64,000 nt of DNA from Gilvimarinus gilvus (GTDB lineage: Bacteria > Pseudomonadota > Gammaproteobacteria > Pseudomonadales > Cellvibrionaceae): positions 116,898 to 180,897 of the forward strand of contig NZ_JAULRU010000264.1 in the NCBI RefSeq assembly GCF_030518155.1. The letters are read 5' to 3'. Shown here piece by piece: positions 8,226 to 16,250 of this stretch. The position numbers and the translations under genes were made by a program. Every line of letters begins with the position of its first letter. The first letter of the stretch is position 1. A model generated the notes under the pieces. It was not told the origin of the DNA, made no database searches, and saw nothing but the letters and a program-made list of their open reading frames with translations.

Positions 8226-8957
8226 ATGCACCGTGTACGTACTTTTTGTGCCAAATCCTGCCAGCTCGGCTTGTTATTGCTTGGCTCATTGGCTATTTAT
8301 GCCTGCGACGTCGCAGCCTCGGCAAACGCACAGGATCTTGAATATTTGCGCCAGTCGGTAAGGACTCATCTTCTTACTCACTACGAAAACCAGTATGAAA
8401 CCGTAGAAATTGAGGTGAACAGACTCGACCCACGACTCCGCTTAGAGGACTGCAAAGACCAATTGGCCTTCAGCATTCGCGATCTATCAAACAACGGCGG
8501 CGCGGTAAGCGTTAAGACTGAGTGTCGCTCGCACTCCCCCTGGACTGTCTATATAGGCGCCCAAATCAAGGTGTTTGAAGAGGTTGTGGTGGCACGCAGG
8601 GCCCTCAGCCGAGGTGATATTATTCAACCAAGCGATCTGACCCACAAGAAAATGAACAGTTCAGAGCTGCGCAATGGCTACTTCCTCGACGTCCAGGCAG
8701 CGCTTGGCAAGGAAGTCAGGCGCAACCTGGATGCCGGCGAAATCATGCGCGACGGTGTGCTCAATATCCCGTTGGCCATAAACCGTGGCGATATCATCAC
8801 TCTCGCCTCCAGCAATGGCGCAATCACGGTAAATACCCGTGCCGAAGCGCTCAGTAACGGCCGTGTCGGTGAGCAAATTCGGGTGCGAAATCTAACGTCA
8901 GAACGGATTATTGTCGCAAATATTGTTAAATCTGGTGTCGTCGAGGTCAAATACTAG
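8226..8957 (+). CDS. flgA: Flagellar P-ring chaperone FlgA
   Basis: FlgA is a periplasmic chaperone for assembly of the P ring (FlgI). The 243-residue product starts with a Sec signal (about residues 1-35: basic start, LGLLLLGSLAIYA core, processing near ANAQ), followed by the SAF-type domain with VVVARRALSRGDIIQPSDL and the C-terminal GRVGEQIRVRNLTSERIIVA. AGGA lies a few bases before the ATG. Transcribed away from cheV. The final codons are TAC TAG, and the last C plus the stop form the CTAG at which a repeat element begins, leaving the gene exactly intact. Confidence 0.93.
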   Translation: MHRVRTFCAKSCQLGLLLLGSLAIYACDVAASANAQDLEYLRQSVRTHLLTHYENQYETVEIEVNRLDPRLRLEDCKDQLAFSIRDLSNNGGAVSVKTECRSHSPWTVYIGAQIKVFEEVVVARRALSRGDIIQPSDLTHKKMNSSELRNGYFLDVQAALGKEVRRNLDAGEIMRDGVLNIPLAINRGDIITLASSNGAITVNTRAEALSNGRVGEQIRVRNLTSERIIVANIVKSGVVEVKY

Positions 8958-9219
8958 CAGGCTGTTGAAAACCCCATGCATGCTCAGCGTAGCGTGAAGC
9001 GTGCAGATGTTGTGTCTTGTCTCGACGGACAGGGTGGTTCCCTTTGCTAGAGGCAAGGCGCTGCAGATGTGCGCTTCAGGCAACGCCCTGCGGGACTTCC
9101 AGGCTGGCCCGCACTCGTCGTTTCCCTTTTTCGATGGGTGGACACACACCTTCAAAAGGCCGCCTAGATTACGAGCCTGCCTGAAAACCTGAGTACGCTT
9201 GGGGTTTTTCAACAGCCTG
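8958..9219 (+). mobile_element. MITE-like repeat, copy A (262 bp)
   Basis: The element starts CAGGCTGTTGAAAA and ends TTTTTCAACAGCCTG; the terminal inverted repeat extends imperfectly to about 30 bases. It is flanked by CTAG on both sides (8954-8957 and 9220-9223), consistent with a 4-bp target duplication. By hand alignment it is about 90% identical to copy B at 10241-10501, which lies in the opposite orientation. It carries no transposase, so it would have to move with a transposase supplied elsewhere. Several IS5-type elements make 4-bp YTAR duplications, but I cannot assign a parent family. The left CTAG overlaps the flgA stop codon. Confidence 0.85.
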
Positions 9220-9267
9220 CTAGGGTCTATTGAGACTAATCAGTGAAAATTATTTTGTAATTTGAAT

Positions 9268-9294
9268 TAAAGTAATAACATTTACGGCCGATAG
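9268..9294 (+). promoter_or_regulatory. Sigma28 (FliA) promoter for flgMN
   Basis: TAAA (9268-9271), 15 bases, then GCCGATAG (9287-9294): the FliA consensus with one deviation (G for the final A of GCCGATAA) and exact spacing. Transcription would start near 9301, about 75 bases before the flgM ATG. This fits the known logic in which FliA drives its own anti-sigma factor gene flgM. Confidence 0.88.
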
Positions 9295-9375
9295 CAGCTA
9301 TGCGAGAGTTATACCCTTTCGCGATCTGGCAAGGGCACCAGGTTATTACGGACCTACATTAAGTTGGAAATAGAT

Positions 9376-9690
9376 ATGGCTATTGACACAAGTAACACCT
9401 ACAAACCAGGCACTGCCACTACCGGCAGATCGACTGGTAATAACGCGCCTTCAGCCAAAGCTGATGGTAAAGGTTCAGCGCCGACGGGGGCCCAACCACC
9501 CACCGATGAGGTGGTTTTGAGCGCCGAGGCGCAAACATTGAACCGGCTACAAGAGGCCGTGGAAACGGCATCCGACGTCGACACGGATAAAGTCGCTCAA
9601 ATTAAGCAGGCGATATCCGAAGGTCGCTTCCAAGTTAACGCCGAACGTCTTGCCGAAGCCATTCTCGCGCAAGAAGACCTGATCGGGTAA
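9376..9690 (+). CDS. flgM: Anti-sigma28 factor FlgM
   Basis: FlgM holds sigma28 (FliA) inactive until the hook is complete and FlgM is exported. The 104-residue product has the disordered Gly/Ser/Thr-rich N-terminal half used for export and the C-terminal FliA-binding half (DEVVLSAEAQTLNRLQEAV, then DKVAQIKQAISEGRFQVNAERLAEAIL). The ATG at 9376 is preferred over an in-frame TTG four codons earlier because it begins the usual MAID-type start, although only a weak GGAAA precedes it. It is followed by flgN after 73 bases and preceded by a FliA-type promoter. Confidence 0.93.
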   Translation: MAIDTSNTYKPGTATTGRSTGNNAPSAKADGKGSAPTGAQPPTDEVVLSAEAQTLNRLQEAVETASDVDTDKVAQIKQAISEGRFQVNAERLAEAILAQEDLIG

Positions 9691-9763
9691 AGCACTTAGG
9701 CTGTCTCCAACTTCAGCCGCGCGCCCGATCTAACAACCCGTTTGACAACCATAGGTGCCCACT

Positions 9764-10240
9764 ATGTCTGTAAATCCCACTCTCGTTGCACAAATGCTGA
9801 ACAACGATATCGCGGCCGCCGAGGCTTTACTGGATTTGCTGCGGCAAGAGAACGAGCTCCTCAAAGAGCGCAAGCATCCGGAACTCGAAACCATTGTCAG
9901 CGCAAAATCTGAACACCTCAACACCCTCGATGCCCACGCTCGCGAACGCTCCGCACTGCTAAAAAGTTTGGGGCTTGCCAACGACAGTGACGGCTGGGTG
10001 CAATATATGCACAGTCAGCCACCATTAGTTGCACTCACAGAGCAGTGGACGCAATTGCAGGAACTCGTACATCAGTGCACATTGCAGAACGACAAAAATG
10101 GAAAATTGATTAATCGCTCGCAACAAACTCTCAATCGCTTGCTCGACTTAGTAAAAGGCAAGGGAGCGGGCGAGAACTTGTACAACGCGAAAGGAGCAAC
10201 CACCAATCGTGCCGCCAGCGGCACCATGGTAAAAGCCTAG
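9764..10240 (+). CDS. flgN: Flagellar export chaperone FlgN
   Basis: FlgN is the cytosolic chaperone for the hook-filament junction proteins FlgK and FlgL. The 158-residue product is almost entirely helical with the family's leucine-rich pattern (AAAEALLDLLRQENELLKER near the N-terminus) and a Gly/Ala-rich tail. The ATG at 9764, preceded by TAGGTG, is preferred over a GTG three codons earlier. It sits directly after flgM in the standard flgMN order. As with flgA, the gene ends GCC TAG and the CTAG so formed is the left boundary of repeat copy B. Confidence 0.88.
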   Translation: MSVNPTLVAQMLNNDIAAAEALLDLLRQENELLKERKHPELETIVSAKSEHLNTLDAHARERSALLKSLGLANDSDGWVQYMHSQPPLVALTEQWTQLQELVHQCTLQNDKNGKLINRSQQTLNRLLDLVKGKGAGENLYNAKGATTNRAASGTMVKA

Positions 10241-10501
10241 CAGGCTATTGAAAAAACCCAAGCGTACTCAGGCTTTCAGACTGGCTCGTAATCTAGGCGG
10301 CCTTTTGAAGGCGTGTCTCCACCCATCGAAAAGGGCAACGACGAGTTCGGACCAGTCTGAAAGCCCCGGAGGGCCTGGCCTAAAGCGCACATCTGCTGCG
10401 CCTTACCTCTAGCAAAGGGAACCACCCTGTCCGTCGAGACAAGACACAACACCTGCACGCTTCAGGCTACGCTGAGCATGCATGTTTTTTTCAACAGCCT
10501 G
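10241..10501 (-). mobile_element. MITE-like repeat, copy B (261 bp, inverted relative to copy A)
   Basis: Bounded by CAGGCTATTGAAAAA on the left and TTTCAACAGCCTG on the right. Its reverse complement aligns with copy A from end to end with about 25 differences and one single-base gap. The left flank is CTAG (10237-10240, overlapping the flgN stop) and the right flank CCAG (10502-10505), a probable decayed 4-bp duplication. The left terminal repeat has a G-to-A change. No transposase is present. Together with the tRNA at 10583 this accounts for the 448-base stretch without protein genes between flgN and rsmE. Confidence 0.85.
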
Positions 10502-10582
10502 CCAGTCTAATTTTTACTTTAGCTTGGCATCCGTCGCCAAAGTTTCTACAATGTGCCTGTCGCTCAACTGGGGCGACTGTCA

Positions 10583-10659
10583 GCCCCGGTAGCTCAGCAG
10601 GATAGAGCAGCCGCCTCCTAAGCGGCAGGTCGGACGTTCGAATCGTCTCCGGGGCGCCA
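10583..10659 (+). tRNA. argW: tRNA-Arg (anticodon CCT)
   Basis: The 77-nt sequence folds into a full cloverleaf: acceptor GCCCCGG/CCGGGGC, D arm GCTC/GAGC, anticodon stem GCCGC/GCGGC with loop CTCCTAA (anticodon CCT, reading AGG), T arm with TTCGAAT, and an encoded CCA tail ending at 10659. It lies 29 bases before rsmE on the same strand. Arg-CCT tRNAs are frequent integration sites for genomic islands, but no integrase or repeated tRNA 3' end is seen here. Confidence 0.97.
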
Positions 10660-10688
10660 TTGATTGAAATTCCCATCTGCGGGCCGGT

Positions 10689-11441
10689 ATGAACTTAATT
10701 TTACTGTCTGACAACGACTTTACTGGCCACAATCTAGCGGTGCTGCGCGATGAACGTCGAGTTAAACATATTCTCGGTGTGCACCGAGCCGACGTTGGAG
10801 ACACTCTCAAGGTAGGACTTGTAAACGACAAGGTCGGCGAAGGGACCATTACAGCGATTAAAGACTGTAGCGTTACTTTGAGTGTTGCTTTAACCAGCCC
10901 TCCCCCAATTCCCTCTAATGTACGTTTAATTCTAGCGCTACCGCGCCCACCAATGCTAAAACGTATTCTACAAACCATAAGCACACTAGGCATCAAAGAG
11001 CTAGTCTTGCTGCAAAGCAGTCGCGTGGACAAAAGTTATTGGCAAACCCCGCAACTTAACGAGCTGAAAATTCGGGAAGAGCTGATACTCGGATTGGAAC
11101 AGGCGCGAGATACCGTGTTACCCCAAATATCCTTTGCAAAGCGGTTTCGTCCGTTTGTTGAAGATTCGTTGATTGATTTTGTCGGCACCGAGCAAGGGTT
11201 TGTTGCCCACCCTTACGCCCGGCAATCAAGCCCTCACAACATAGAGGCACCCTGCGTAATTGCCATAGGACCAGAGGGTGGATTTTTAGACAAAGAGGTG
11301 GACGAGTTTAGCCGGCGAGGCTTCACGGGTATTAGCCTTGGCGAGCGAATATTGCGCGTGGAGACGGCTGTTACTTATTTACTGGGGCGTTTTTCCAACA
11401 ACGTGACAAACTCCTCCATGGCCACGGCAGGGCTGAAATAG
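10689..11441 (+). CDS. rsmE: 16S rRNA m3U1498 methyltransferase RsmE
   Basis: RsmE methylates N3 of U1498 in the ribosomal decoding centre. The 250-residue protein has the N-terminal PUA-like domain (LRDERRVKHILGVHRADVGDTLKV, partially quoted as KHILGVHRADVGD) and the C-terminal SPOUT knot with IAIGPEGGFLDKEVDEF and LGERILRVETA. After that motif the protein runs on for about 18 residues more than expected, and this tail overlaps the 3' end of the convergent GGDEF-EAL gene by 67 bases. It starts 29 bases after tRNA-Arg. Confidence 0.93.
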   Translation: MNLILLSDNDFTGHNLAVLRDERRVKHILGVHRADVGDTLKVGLVNDKVGEGTITAIKDCSVTLSVALTSPPPIPSNVRLILALPRPPMLKRILQTISTLGIKELVLLQSSRVDKSYWQTPQLNELKIREELILGLEQARDTVLPQISFAKRFRPFVEDSLIDFVGTEQGFVAHPYARQSSPHNIEAPCVIAIGPEGGFLDKEVDEFSRRGFTGISLGERILRVETAVTYLLGRFSNNVTNSSMATAGLK

Positions 11442-13822
11442 AACCCCTGATAAAACTGGCAACCGTACTCTTTGAGAATTTCAAGCTGTTCCTTATTTTC
11501 AACGCCTTCAGCAACCAGCTCAAGTCCAAGTAAACGTCCCATAGTGATGATAGTTTCCACTAACACCCGATCATTTCTATCATCAATTATGTCCCGGATA
11601 AAACTTTTATCAATTTTCAACGTTGCCACGGGCAACCGTTTTAAATAACTAATGGACGAATAACCCGTGCCGAAGTCATCCAGCGAGAAGCTAATACCAC
11701 GTTCAGTTAAACTGGTAATAGTGTCAATTGCTTCTTCGACTTGCTGAATTACGATACCTTCAGTGATTTCCATATCGAGCACGTTGTCTGGCAATTGGTA
11801 ACCCTCGATTGTGGCAAGCACACCCGACGCGAAACTTTCGCGACGAAATTGGCGCGGACTGATATTAATACTGAGCTGCATGCCGGGGCGCCATAATCCT
11901 TCGCTGCAAAGAGACTGCAGCGACTCGCAAGCCTGCTCTAACACCCACTGCCCCACTTCTATAATCAGACCCGATGTCTCTAAAACCGGAATAAATTCAA
12001 ACGGTGAAATCAGCCCCTTCTCTGGATGAAACCACCTCAACAATGCTTCTGCTCCCACCACTTCGCCCGTAAACACATCAAGCTTGGGCTGAAAATACAG
12101 CGCGAACTGTTCTTCCTCTAAGGCTCGATGCAGGTCGCCTTCCATCACCAGCTGACGACTTACCTTATCGGCCATTTCTTCATTGAAAAACTCTATGGCA
12201 TCACGCCCCTTCTCTTTAACCTGATACATTGCCGTATCAGCAAAACGCAATAATTCGTGCACTACATTGTTCTTTTCCGGATAGACTACGACACCCACGC
12301 TGCAGGTCACACGCAGCTCCATTTCCTCATGAAATATGGGCGACGATACCAATGCTCGTATTTTTTCACCAATCTCTCCAGCTTTCAGGGCTGCGATCTC
12401 TTGATGCTGATCCAGAACCGTAAGCACCACAACAAACTCGTCCCCACTTAGGCGGGCAACTAAATCTTCTTCCCGAACGGCGCCCTGCAAACGCTTGGAT
12501 ACTTCCTGCAACACCAGGTCACCTACCGGGTGGCCCAGTGAATCATTGATATTTTTAAACTTATCCAGATCAATAAACAATACAGCGCCATAGTATCCGT
12601 GCCTGGCTGCCCGCCTAGCTTCGTGCTCCAGGCGCTCCACCAACTGTAAGCGGTTGGGCAAGCCAGTTAGCGCATCATGATGCGCCATATATTCCATCTT
12701 GGCCTGCGCATTTTTGCGCTCTGTTACATCTACTGACACCACCAATGACACCACTTCGTCGTAGTAGTTAAGTGGTAGCATGTGAGTTTGTAAAAAAAGT
12801 TGTACACCGTTGGCCCCGATAAAACTTTCCTCAATAACATCAATCTCCTCGCCATTGCGAATAACACGCGTGTCGTTCGCGACGATAATCTCAATATCTA
12901 GCACCGAGTTTTTCAGTAGCTTGCGAACATGTACGTTGCGCATATCATCAGGAGAGTAACCAAGGGTATCGGCCAGGGCTTTATTGGCAAATAAGTAGTA
13001 ACCATCAATATTACGGGCGCCAATCAGTACTGGCAGGCTATCCACAATTTGTCTCAGGTGTTCTTCGCTTTTACGAAGAGCCTGCTCAATCACTCTGCGT
13101 TTTGCCAGCGACAACTCAATGACATCCAGCAACTGATTACTGCTATTGATTACCGTTCCCAGTTCGTCAGTTTTATGGGACCTCACCGCAGTCAGGCGCT
13201 TCACACCGGGGTGGTCTGGGTCTATTTCATTAATTTCGTGAGAGAGTCGTACCAGAGGCTTGGTCAGCTTAAAATAGAATGCGATGAAAAGAAGAACAAC
13301 CAATATTAGACTGCGAATAACACCTACATAGAAGTTAACTTGGGAACGTCGATAAAAGTTAGCCAGCGCCTTGCCTCTATCAACCGTAAAGTTTATTTTC
13401 CCGGCGGCGCCTTGCATATAGCCAGATACAGACAGCGCTGAAGAATAAGAAACGTCTTCACCAGAGAATAGTTTTCCAATTAAAAATTGCTCGGTAGGTT
13501 CTTTATTTTGACGAGAGGCGGCCAACACATTACCACGCTCATCCCAAATAGCGACCTCGTAAATAAAGTCATAGGCTAGTAATCCATTTACAACCTCGGT
13601 CGCGAGATCGTCGTCTAAGGTATGAACGGCTCGTGCCGCAGGTGGCGTGGCGACTTCAACGACGCGGTCGATAAGTTGATCCAGCTCTTCAGATTGAGCT
13701 AAATAATCTACATAAACCTGTACAGAGCTAATAAAAAAGCTCAGTAAAACCGCCAGAATAATACCAATTTTGGCCAGTTGGAATGATATGCCCTGAAAGA
13801 TTGACGGCGTTTTTTGTCTCAT
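11375..13822 (-). CDS. Membrane-anchored PAS-GGDEF-EAL cyclic-di-GMP enzyme
   Basis: An 815-residue inner-membrane protein predicted to make and/or degrade cyclic di-GMP. In order: TM1 (about 17-38), periplasmic sensor loop, TM2 (about 168-187), HAMP-like linker (190-240), PAS (about 250-365, followed by VDVTERK), GGDEF domain (375-545) and EAL domain (about 558-810). The GGDEF signature is SGDEF (459-463), with an inhibitory RxxD site (REED, 450-453) in the correct position. The EAL domain keeps EALLR (592-596), DDFGTGYSS and AEGVE, so phosphodiesterase activity is likely. It lies downstream of ald on the same strand and overlaps rsmE tail-to-tail. Its input signal cannot be told from sequence. 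Confidence 0.93.
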   Translation of the reverse strand: MRQKTPSIFQGISFQLAKIGIILAVLLSFFISSVQVYVDYLAQSEELDQLIDRVVEVATPPAARAVHTLDDDLATEVVNGLLAYDFIYEVAIWDERGNVLAASRQNKEPTEQFLIGKLFSGEDVSYSSALSVSGYMQGAAGKINFTVDRGKALANFYRRSQVNFYVGVIRSLILVVLLFIAFYFKLTKPLVRLSHEINEIDPDHPGVKRLTAVRSHKTDELGTVINSSNQLLDVIELSLAKRRVIEQALRKSEEHLRQIVDSLPVLIGARNIDGYYLFANKALADTLGYSPDDMRNVHVRKLLKNSVLDIEIIVANDTRVIRNGEEIDVIEESFIGANGVQLFLQTHMLPLNYYDEVVSLVVSVDVTERKNAQAKMEYMAHHDALTGLPNRLQLVERLEHEARRAARHGYYGAVLFIDLDKFKNINDSLGHPVGDLVLQEVSKRLQGAVREEDLVARLSGDEFVVVLTVLDQHQEIAALKAGEIGEKIRALVSSPIFHEEMELRVTCSVGVVVYPEKNNVVHELLRFADTAMYQVKEKGRDAIEFFNEEMADKVSRQLVMEGDLHRALEEEQFALYFQPKLDVFTGEVVGAEALLRWFHPEKGLISPFEFIPVLETSGLIIEVGQWVLEQACESLQSLCSEGLWRPGMQLSINISPRQFRRESFASGVLATIEGYQLPDNVLDMEITEGIVIQQVEEAIDTITSLTERGISFSLDDFGTGYSSISYLKRLPVATLKIDKSFIRDIIDDRNDRVLVETIITMGRLLGLELVAEGVENKEQLEILKEYGCQFYQGFYFSPAVAMEEFVTLLEKRPSK

Positions 13823-13883
13823 CTTATTTGCGAGAATCCGGAGGCCGGTAGTTTATTTGATATGGCACTTTTTGTGAGGGTGT

Positions 13884-14993
13884 TCATCCGCACTCCACCA
13901 GAGACAAACATGCCTCCCCCAACGCAGTTGCAACGGCCTGATGACAAACATTGCCTTGGTGGGTGTTAACTCCGCAAGCGAGCTCAGGTACCTTTCGAAG
14001 CGCCCCCATCCCCCCTTCAGCCAACTGCAATACATAGGGTAGTGTGGCATGAGATAGCGCTAAAGTCGACGTTTTAGCGACTGCGCTGGGGATATTAGCC
14101 ACACAGTAGTGAATCACACCGCCCACCTGATAGGTGGGCTGTCGATGGGTGGTCGGACGCGAGCTCTCAAAACAACCGCCTTGATCGATTGCCACATCGA
14201 CCAACACGCTACCTGGCCGCATCCTTTCGATATCGCGTCTCATTAACAGCTGGGGGGATTTATTTCCTGGCACCAAAACGGCTCCGACAACCAAATCAGA
14301 ATCGATCGCAAGCGCGGCAATACGATCAACGCTGGCAAACTCCAGTTGAGCGCGACTCGAAAATGTATTTTTAAGATTGCGCAGTTGCTCCAGTGATTTA
14401 TCCACAATCGTAACCTGCCCACCCAGCCCCAGCGCAACGTGTGCCGCTTCACGGCCAACAACGCCACCGCCAATAATCAACACTTTTGCCGCGGCAACAC
14501 CACCCACCTGGCCTAATAGAATTCCCCCACCACCCTGTGTAGATTCGAGGTGGTGAGCCCCAACCTGGACGGCTAAACGGCCAGCAATTTCAGACATAGG
14601 CGCTAACAGCGGTAATAGACCGCCTGATTTTGCGACTGTCTCAAAACCAATGGAGGTCACTCCACTGGCGAGTAACTTTTTAGCAATATCCGGCACCGCA
14701 GCCAAATGCAGAAAGCAGAATAGAAACTGCCCGCTACGCAGATACTCACACTCCGCAGCCTGAGGCCCTTTTACTTTTACTACCAGCTCCGAACGCTGAT
14801 ACACATCCTGAGCATTCGAGACTATTTGTGCACCGGCTTCAGTGTATGCGACATCTGAAACGCCAACTCCAGCCCCCGCCGAGACCTCAACCAAGACTTG
14901 GTGACCGGCTCGAACACACTCGCGCACCGCGCTGGGCGTCAACCCCACACGGTACTCTTCGGATTTTATTTCTCTGGGAACACCAATTAGCAT
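13884..14993 (-). CDS. ald: Alanine dehydrogenase
   Basis: Catalyses the NAD-linked reversible conversion of L-alanine to pyruvate and ammonia. The 369-residue protein has the N-terminal PREIKSEEYRVGLTP (substrate-binding Arg and Lys), KVKGPQ with the second Lys, HLAA with the catalytic His, the Rossmann glycine motif IGGGVVGREAA, and the conserved DQGGCFESSRPTTH near residue 270. Length is normal for the family. It precedes the GGDEF-EAL gene by 61 bases, but no functional link is evident. Confidence 0.95.
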   Translation of the reverse strand: MLIGVPREIKSEEYRVGLTPSAVRECVRAGHQVLVEVSAGAGVGVSDVAYTEAGAQIVSNAQDVYQRSELVVKVKGPQAAECEYLRSGQFLFCFLHLAAVPDIAKKLLASGVTSIGFETVAKSGGLLPLLAPMSEIAGRLAVQVGAHHLESTQGGGGILLGQVGGVAAAKVLIIGGGVVGREAAHVALGLGGQVTIVDKSLEQLRNLKNTFSSRAQLEFASVDRIAALAIDSDLVVGAVLVPGNKSPQLLMRRDIERMRPGSVLVDVAIDQGGCFESSRPTTHRQPTYQVGGVIHYCVANIPSAVAKTSTLALSHATLPYVLQLAEGGMGALRKVPELACGVNTHQGNVCHQAVATALGEACLSLVECG

Positions 14994-15014
14994 GCCTACG
15001 ACTCCAGATTACAC

Positions 15015-15043
15015 CGGGCCTTTAACCGTAGGTAAAAGGCCCG
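15015..15043 (-). terminator. Stem-loop between ttcA and ald
   Basis: CGGGCCTTT (15015-15023) and AAAGGCCCG (15035-15043) form a 9-bp stem with an 11-base loop, 40 bases past the ttcA stop. No clear U-tract follows on the minus strand, so terminator function is only probable. Confidence 0.5.
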
Positions 15044-15083
15044 TGCTTACTAGGAGTATAGATGAGTCTTGGGTTATGGCGTC

Positions 15084-16007
15084 TTACTGAACATGAATGG
15101 CGTTTATGTACTGTGCGACATCCGGCGACCCGACAGCCGTTTGATCATCATCGTTATCAGTTGAGAATGACTCTAGAGTCTTTTCGCTCGGGGTCAGCCC
15201 AATAAAGTCAAACAGACTGCGATCCGCCAATTGTGAAGGCGCTACGTTACTGATTGCTGAAAAGATTGTTTCGAGTCGCCCGGGATGTGATTTCTCCCAG
15301 CCTTGCAGCATCTCCTTAATGACTTGTCGCTGTAAATTCTCCTGCGAGCCACACAGGTTGCACGGGATAATAGGAAATTCCTTGGTCTGAGAGTAACGCT
15401 CAAGATCCTTTTCCTTGCAGTAAGCCATGGGTCTGATCAGCACGTTGCGGCCATTATCTGCCAACAACTTGGGAGGCATTGCCTTGAGTTTGCCACCGTA
15501 AAACAAATTGAGAAAGAGGGTTTCGATAATGTCATCACGATGATGACCCAGTGCTATTTTGGTAGCACCAATTTCATCGGCAAAGCTGTACAGGGTGCCG
15601 CGTCGCAAGCGCGAGCAAAGACCGCATGTGGTTTTTCCTTCCGGAATAATCTCTTTTACAATGCTATAGGTATCTTTTTCCACAATATGATAGGGAACGC
15701 CTAGCGACTCTAAATACGCAGGCAATACGTGCTCCGGAAAGCCAGGCTGCTTCTGATCCATGTTAACAGCAATAAGCTCAAAGTTAACCGGAGCAGTTTT
15801 CTGTAACCCAAGCAAAATGTCGAGCATGCCATAGGAGTCTTTACCGCCCGAAAGGCACACCATGACACGGTCGCCTTCGCTGATCATTTCGAAGTCGGCT
15901 ATAGCACGGCCCACATGTCGGCGCAGGCGTTTTTGCAGTTTGTTAAACTCCAGGCGTTCTTTGCGCGTGGCGGCATCGGGGTTATCGGTTGCGTGAACCT
16001 TGGTCAT
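15084..16007 (-). CDS. ttcA: tRNA 2-thiocytidine(32) synthetase TtcA
   Basis: TtcA adds sulfur to C32 of several tRNAs using ATP and a [4Fe-4S] cluster. The PP-loop motif SGGKDS lies near residue 54, and the cluster cysteines are in the CGLC and CNLC motifs; [11 protein letters not shown] is also diagnostic. Translation is taken from the ATG at 16007 rather than a TTG two codons upstream; no good ribosome site is seen for either. The protein (307 aa) ends in an acidic, poorly conserved tail (TDNDDDQ). Other sulfur and Fe-S genes of the window are about 36 kb away. Confidence 0.94.
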   Translation of the reverse strand: MTKVHATDNPDAATRKERLEFNKLQKRLRRHVGRAIADFEMISEGDRVMVCLSGGKDSYGMLDILLGLQKTAPVNFELIAVNMDQKQPGFPEHVLPAYLESLGVPYHIVEKDTYSIVKEIIPEGKTTCGLCSRLRRGTLYSFADEIGATKIALGHHRDDIIETLFLNLFYGGKLKAMPPKLLADNGRNVLIRPMAYCKEKDLERYSQTKEFPIIPCNLCGSQENLQRQVIKEMLQGWEKSHPGRLETIFSAISNVAPSQLADRSLFDFIGLTPSEKTLESFSTDNDDDQTAVGSPDVAQYINAIHVQ

Positions 16008-16178
16008 GACCAAAAACTACCTTTCCGTCGAAAAAGGCCGCCATTGTACGGATTTTACTCAGAGGATGGAATCCACTTTGCCGCCCGGCGGCAAGTCACC
16101 GCCGCGTCAAGCGTAGTCTTGCGCAGCCTAAACCACTAAAACGGCACAAATCCCGCGCGGTTACTGCCTCCGGGCTTG

Positions 16179-16194
16179 TGGCATAAGCCTTGCT
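16179..16194 (+). promoter_or_regulatory. Sigma54-type promoter upstream of the PilZ-chemoreceptor pair
   Basis: TGGCAT, five bases, TTGCT: the GG/GC elements and spacing of RpoN promoters are kept, with T for C at the sixth position. A start near 16205 would give a leader of about 45 bases. The position in front of a motility-type gene pair supports the call. Confidence 0.75.
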
Positions 16195-16250
16195 AGTACA
16201 CCCACAGAGCACGTTTTTCAGCGTTTTATGGGTAGCAATGGGAAAGAACT

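Noticed and set aside
8898..9212. 104-codon minus-strand frame across repeat copy A
   Set aside because: Spans the flgA 3' end and the repeat element, so it cannot be an independent conserved gene.
10583..10659. tRNA-Arg(CCT) as attachment site of a genomic island
   Set aside because: No integrase gene, no duplicated tRNA 3' end, and ordinary housekeeping genes follow on both sides.
16081..16104. CGGCGG/CCGCCG inverted repeat upstream of ttcA as terminator
   Set aside because: Short GC-only stem without T-tract between two divergent genes, where no transcript should end.
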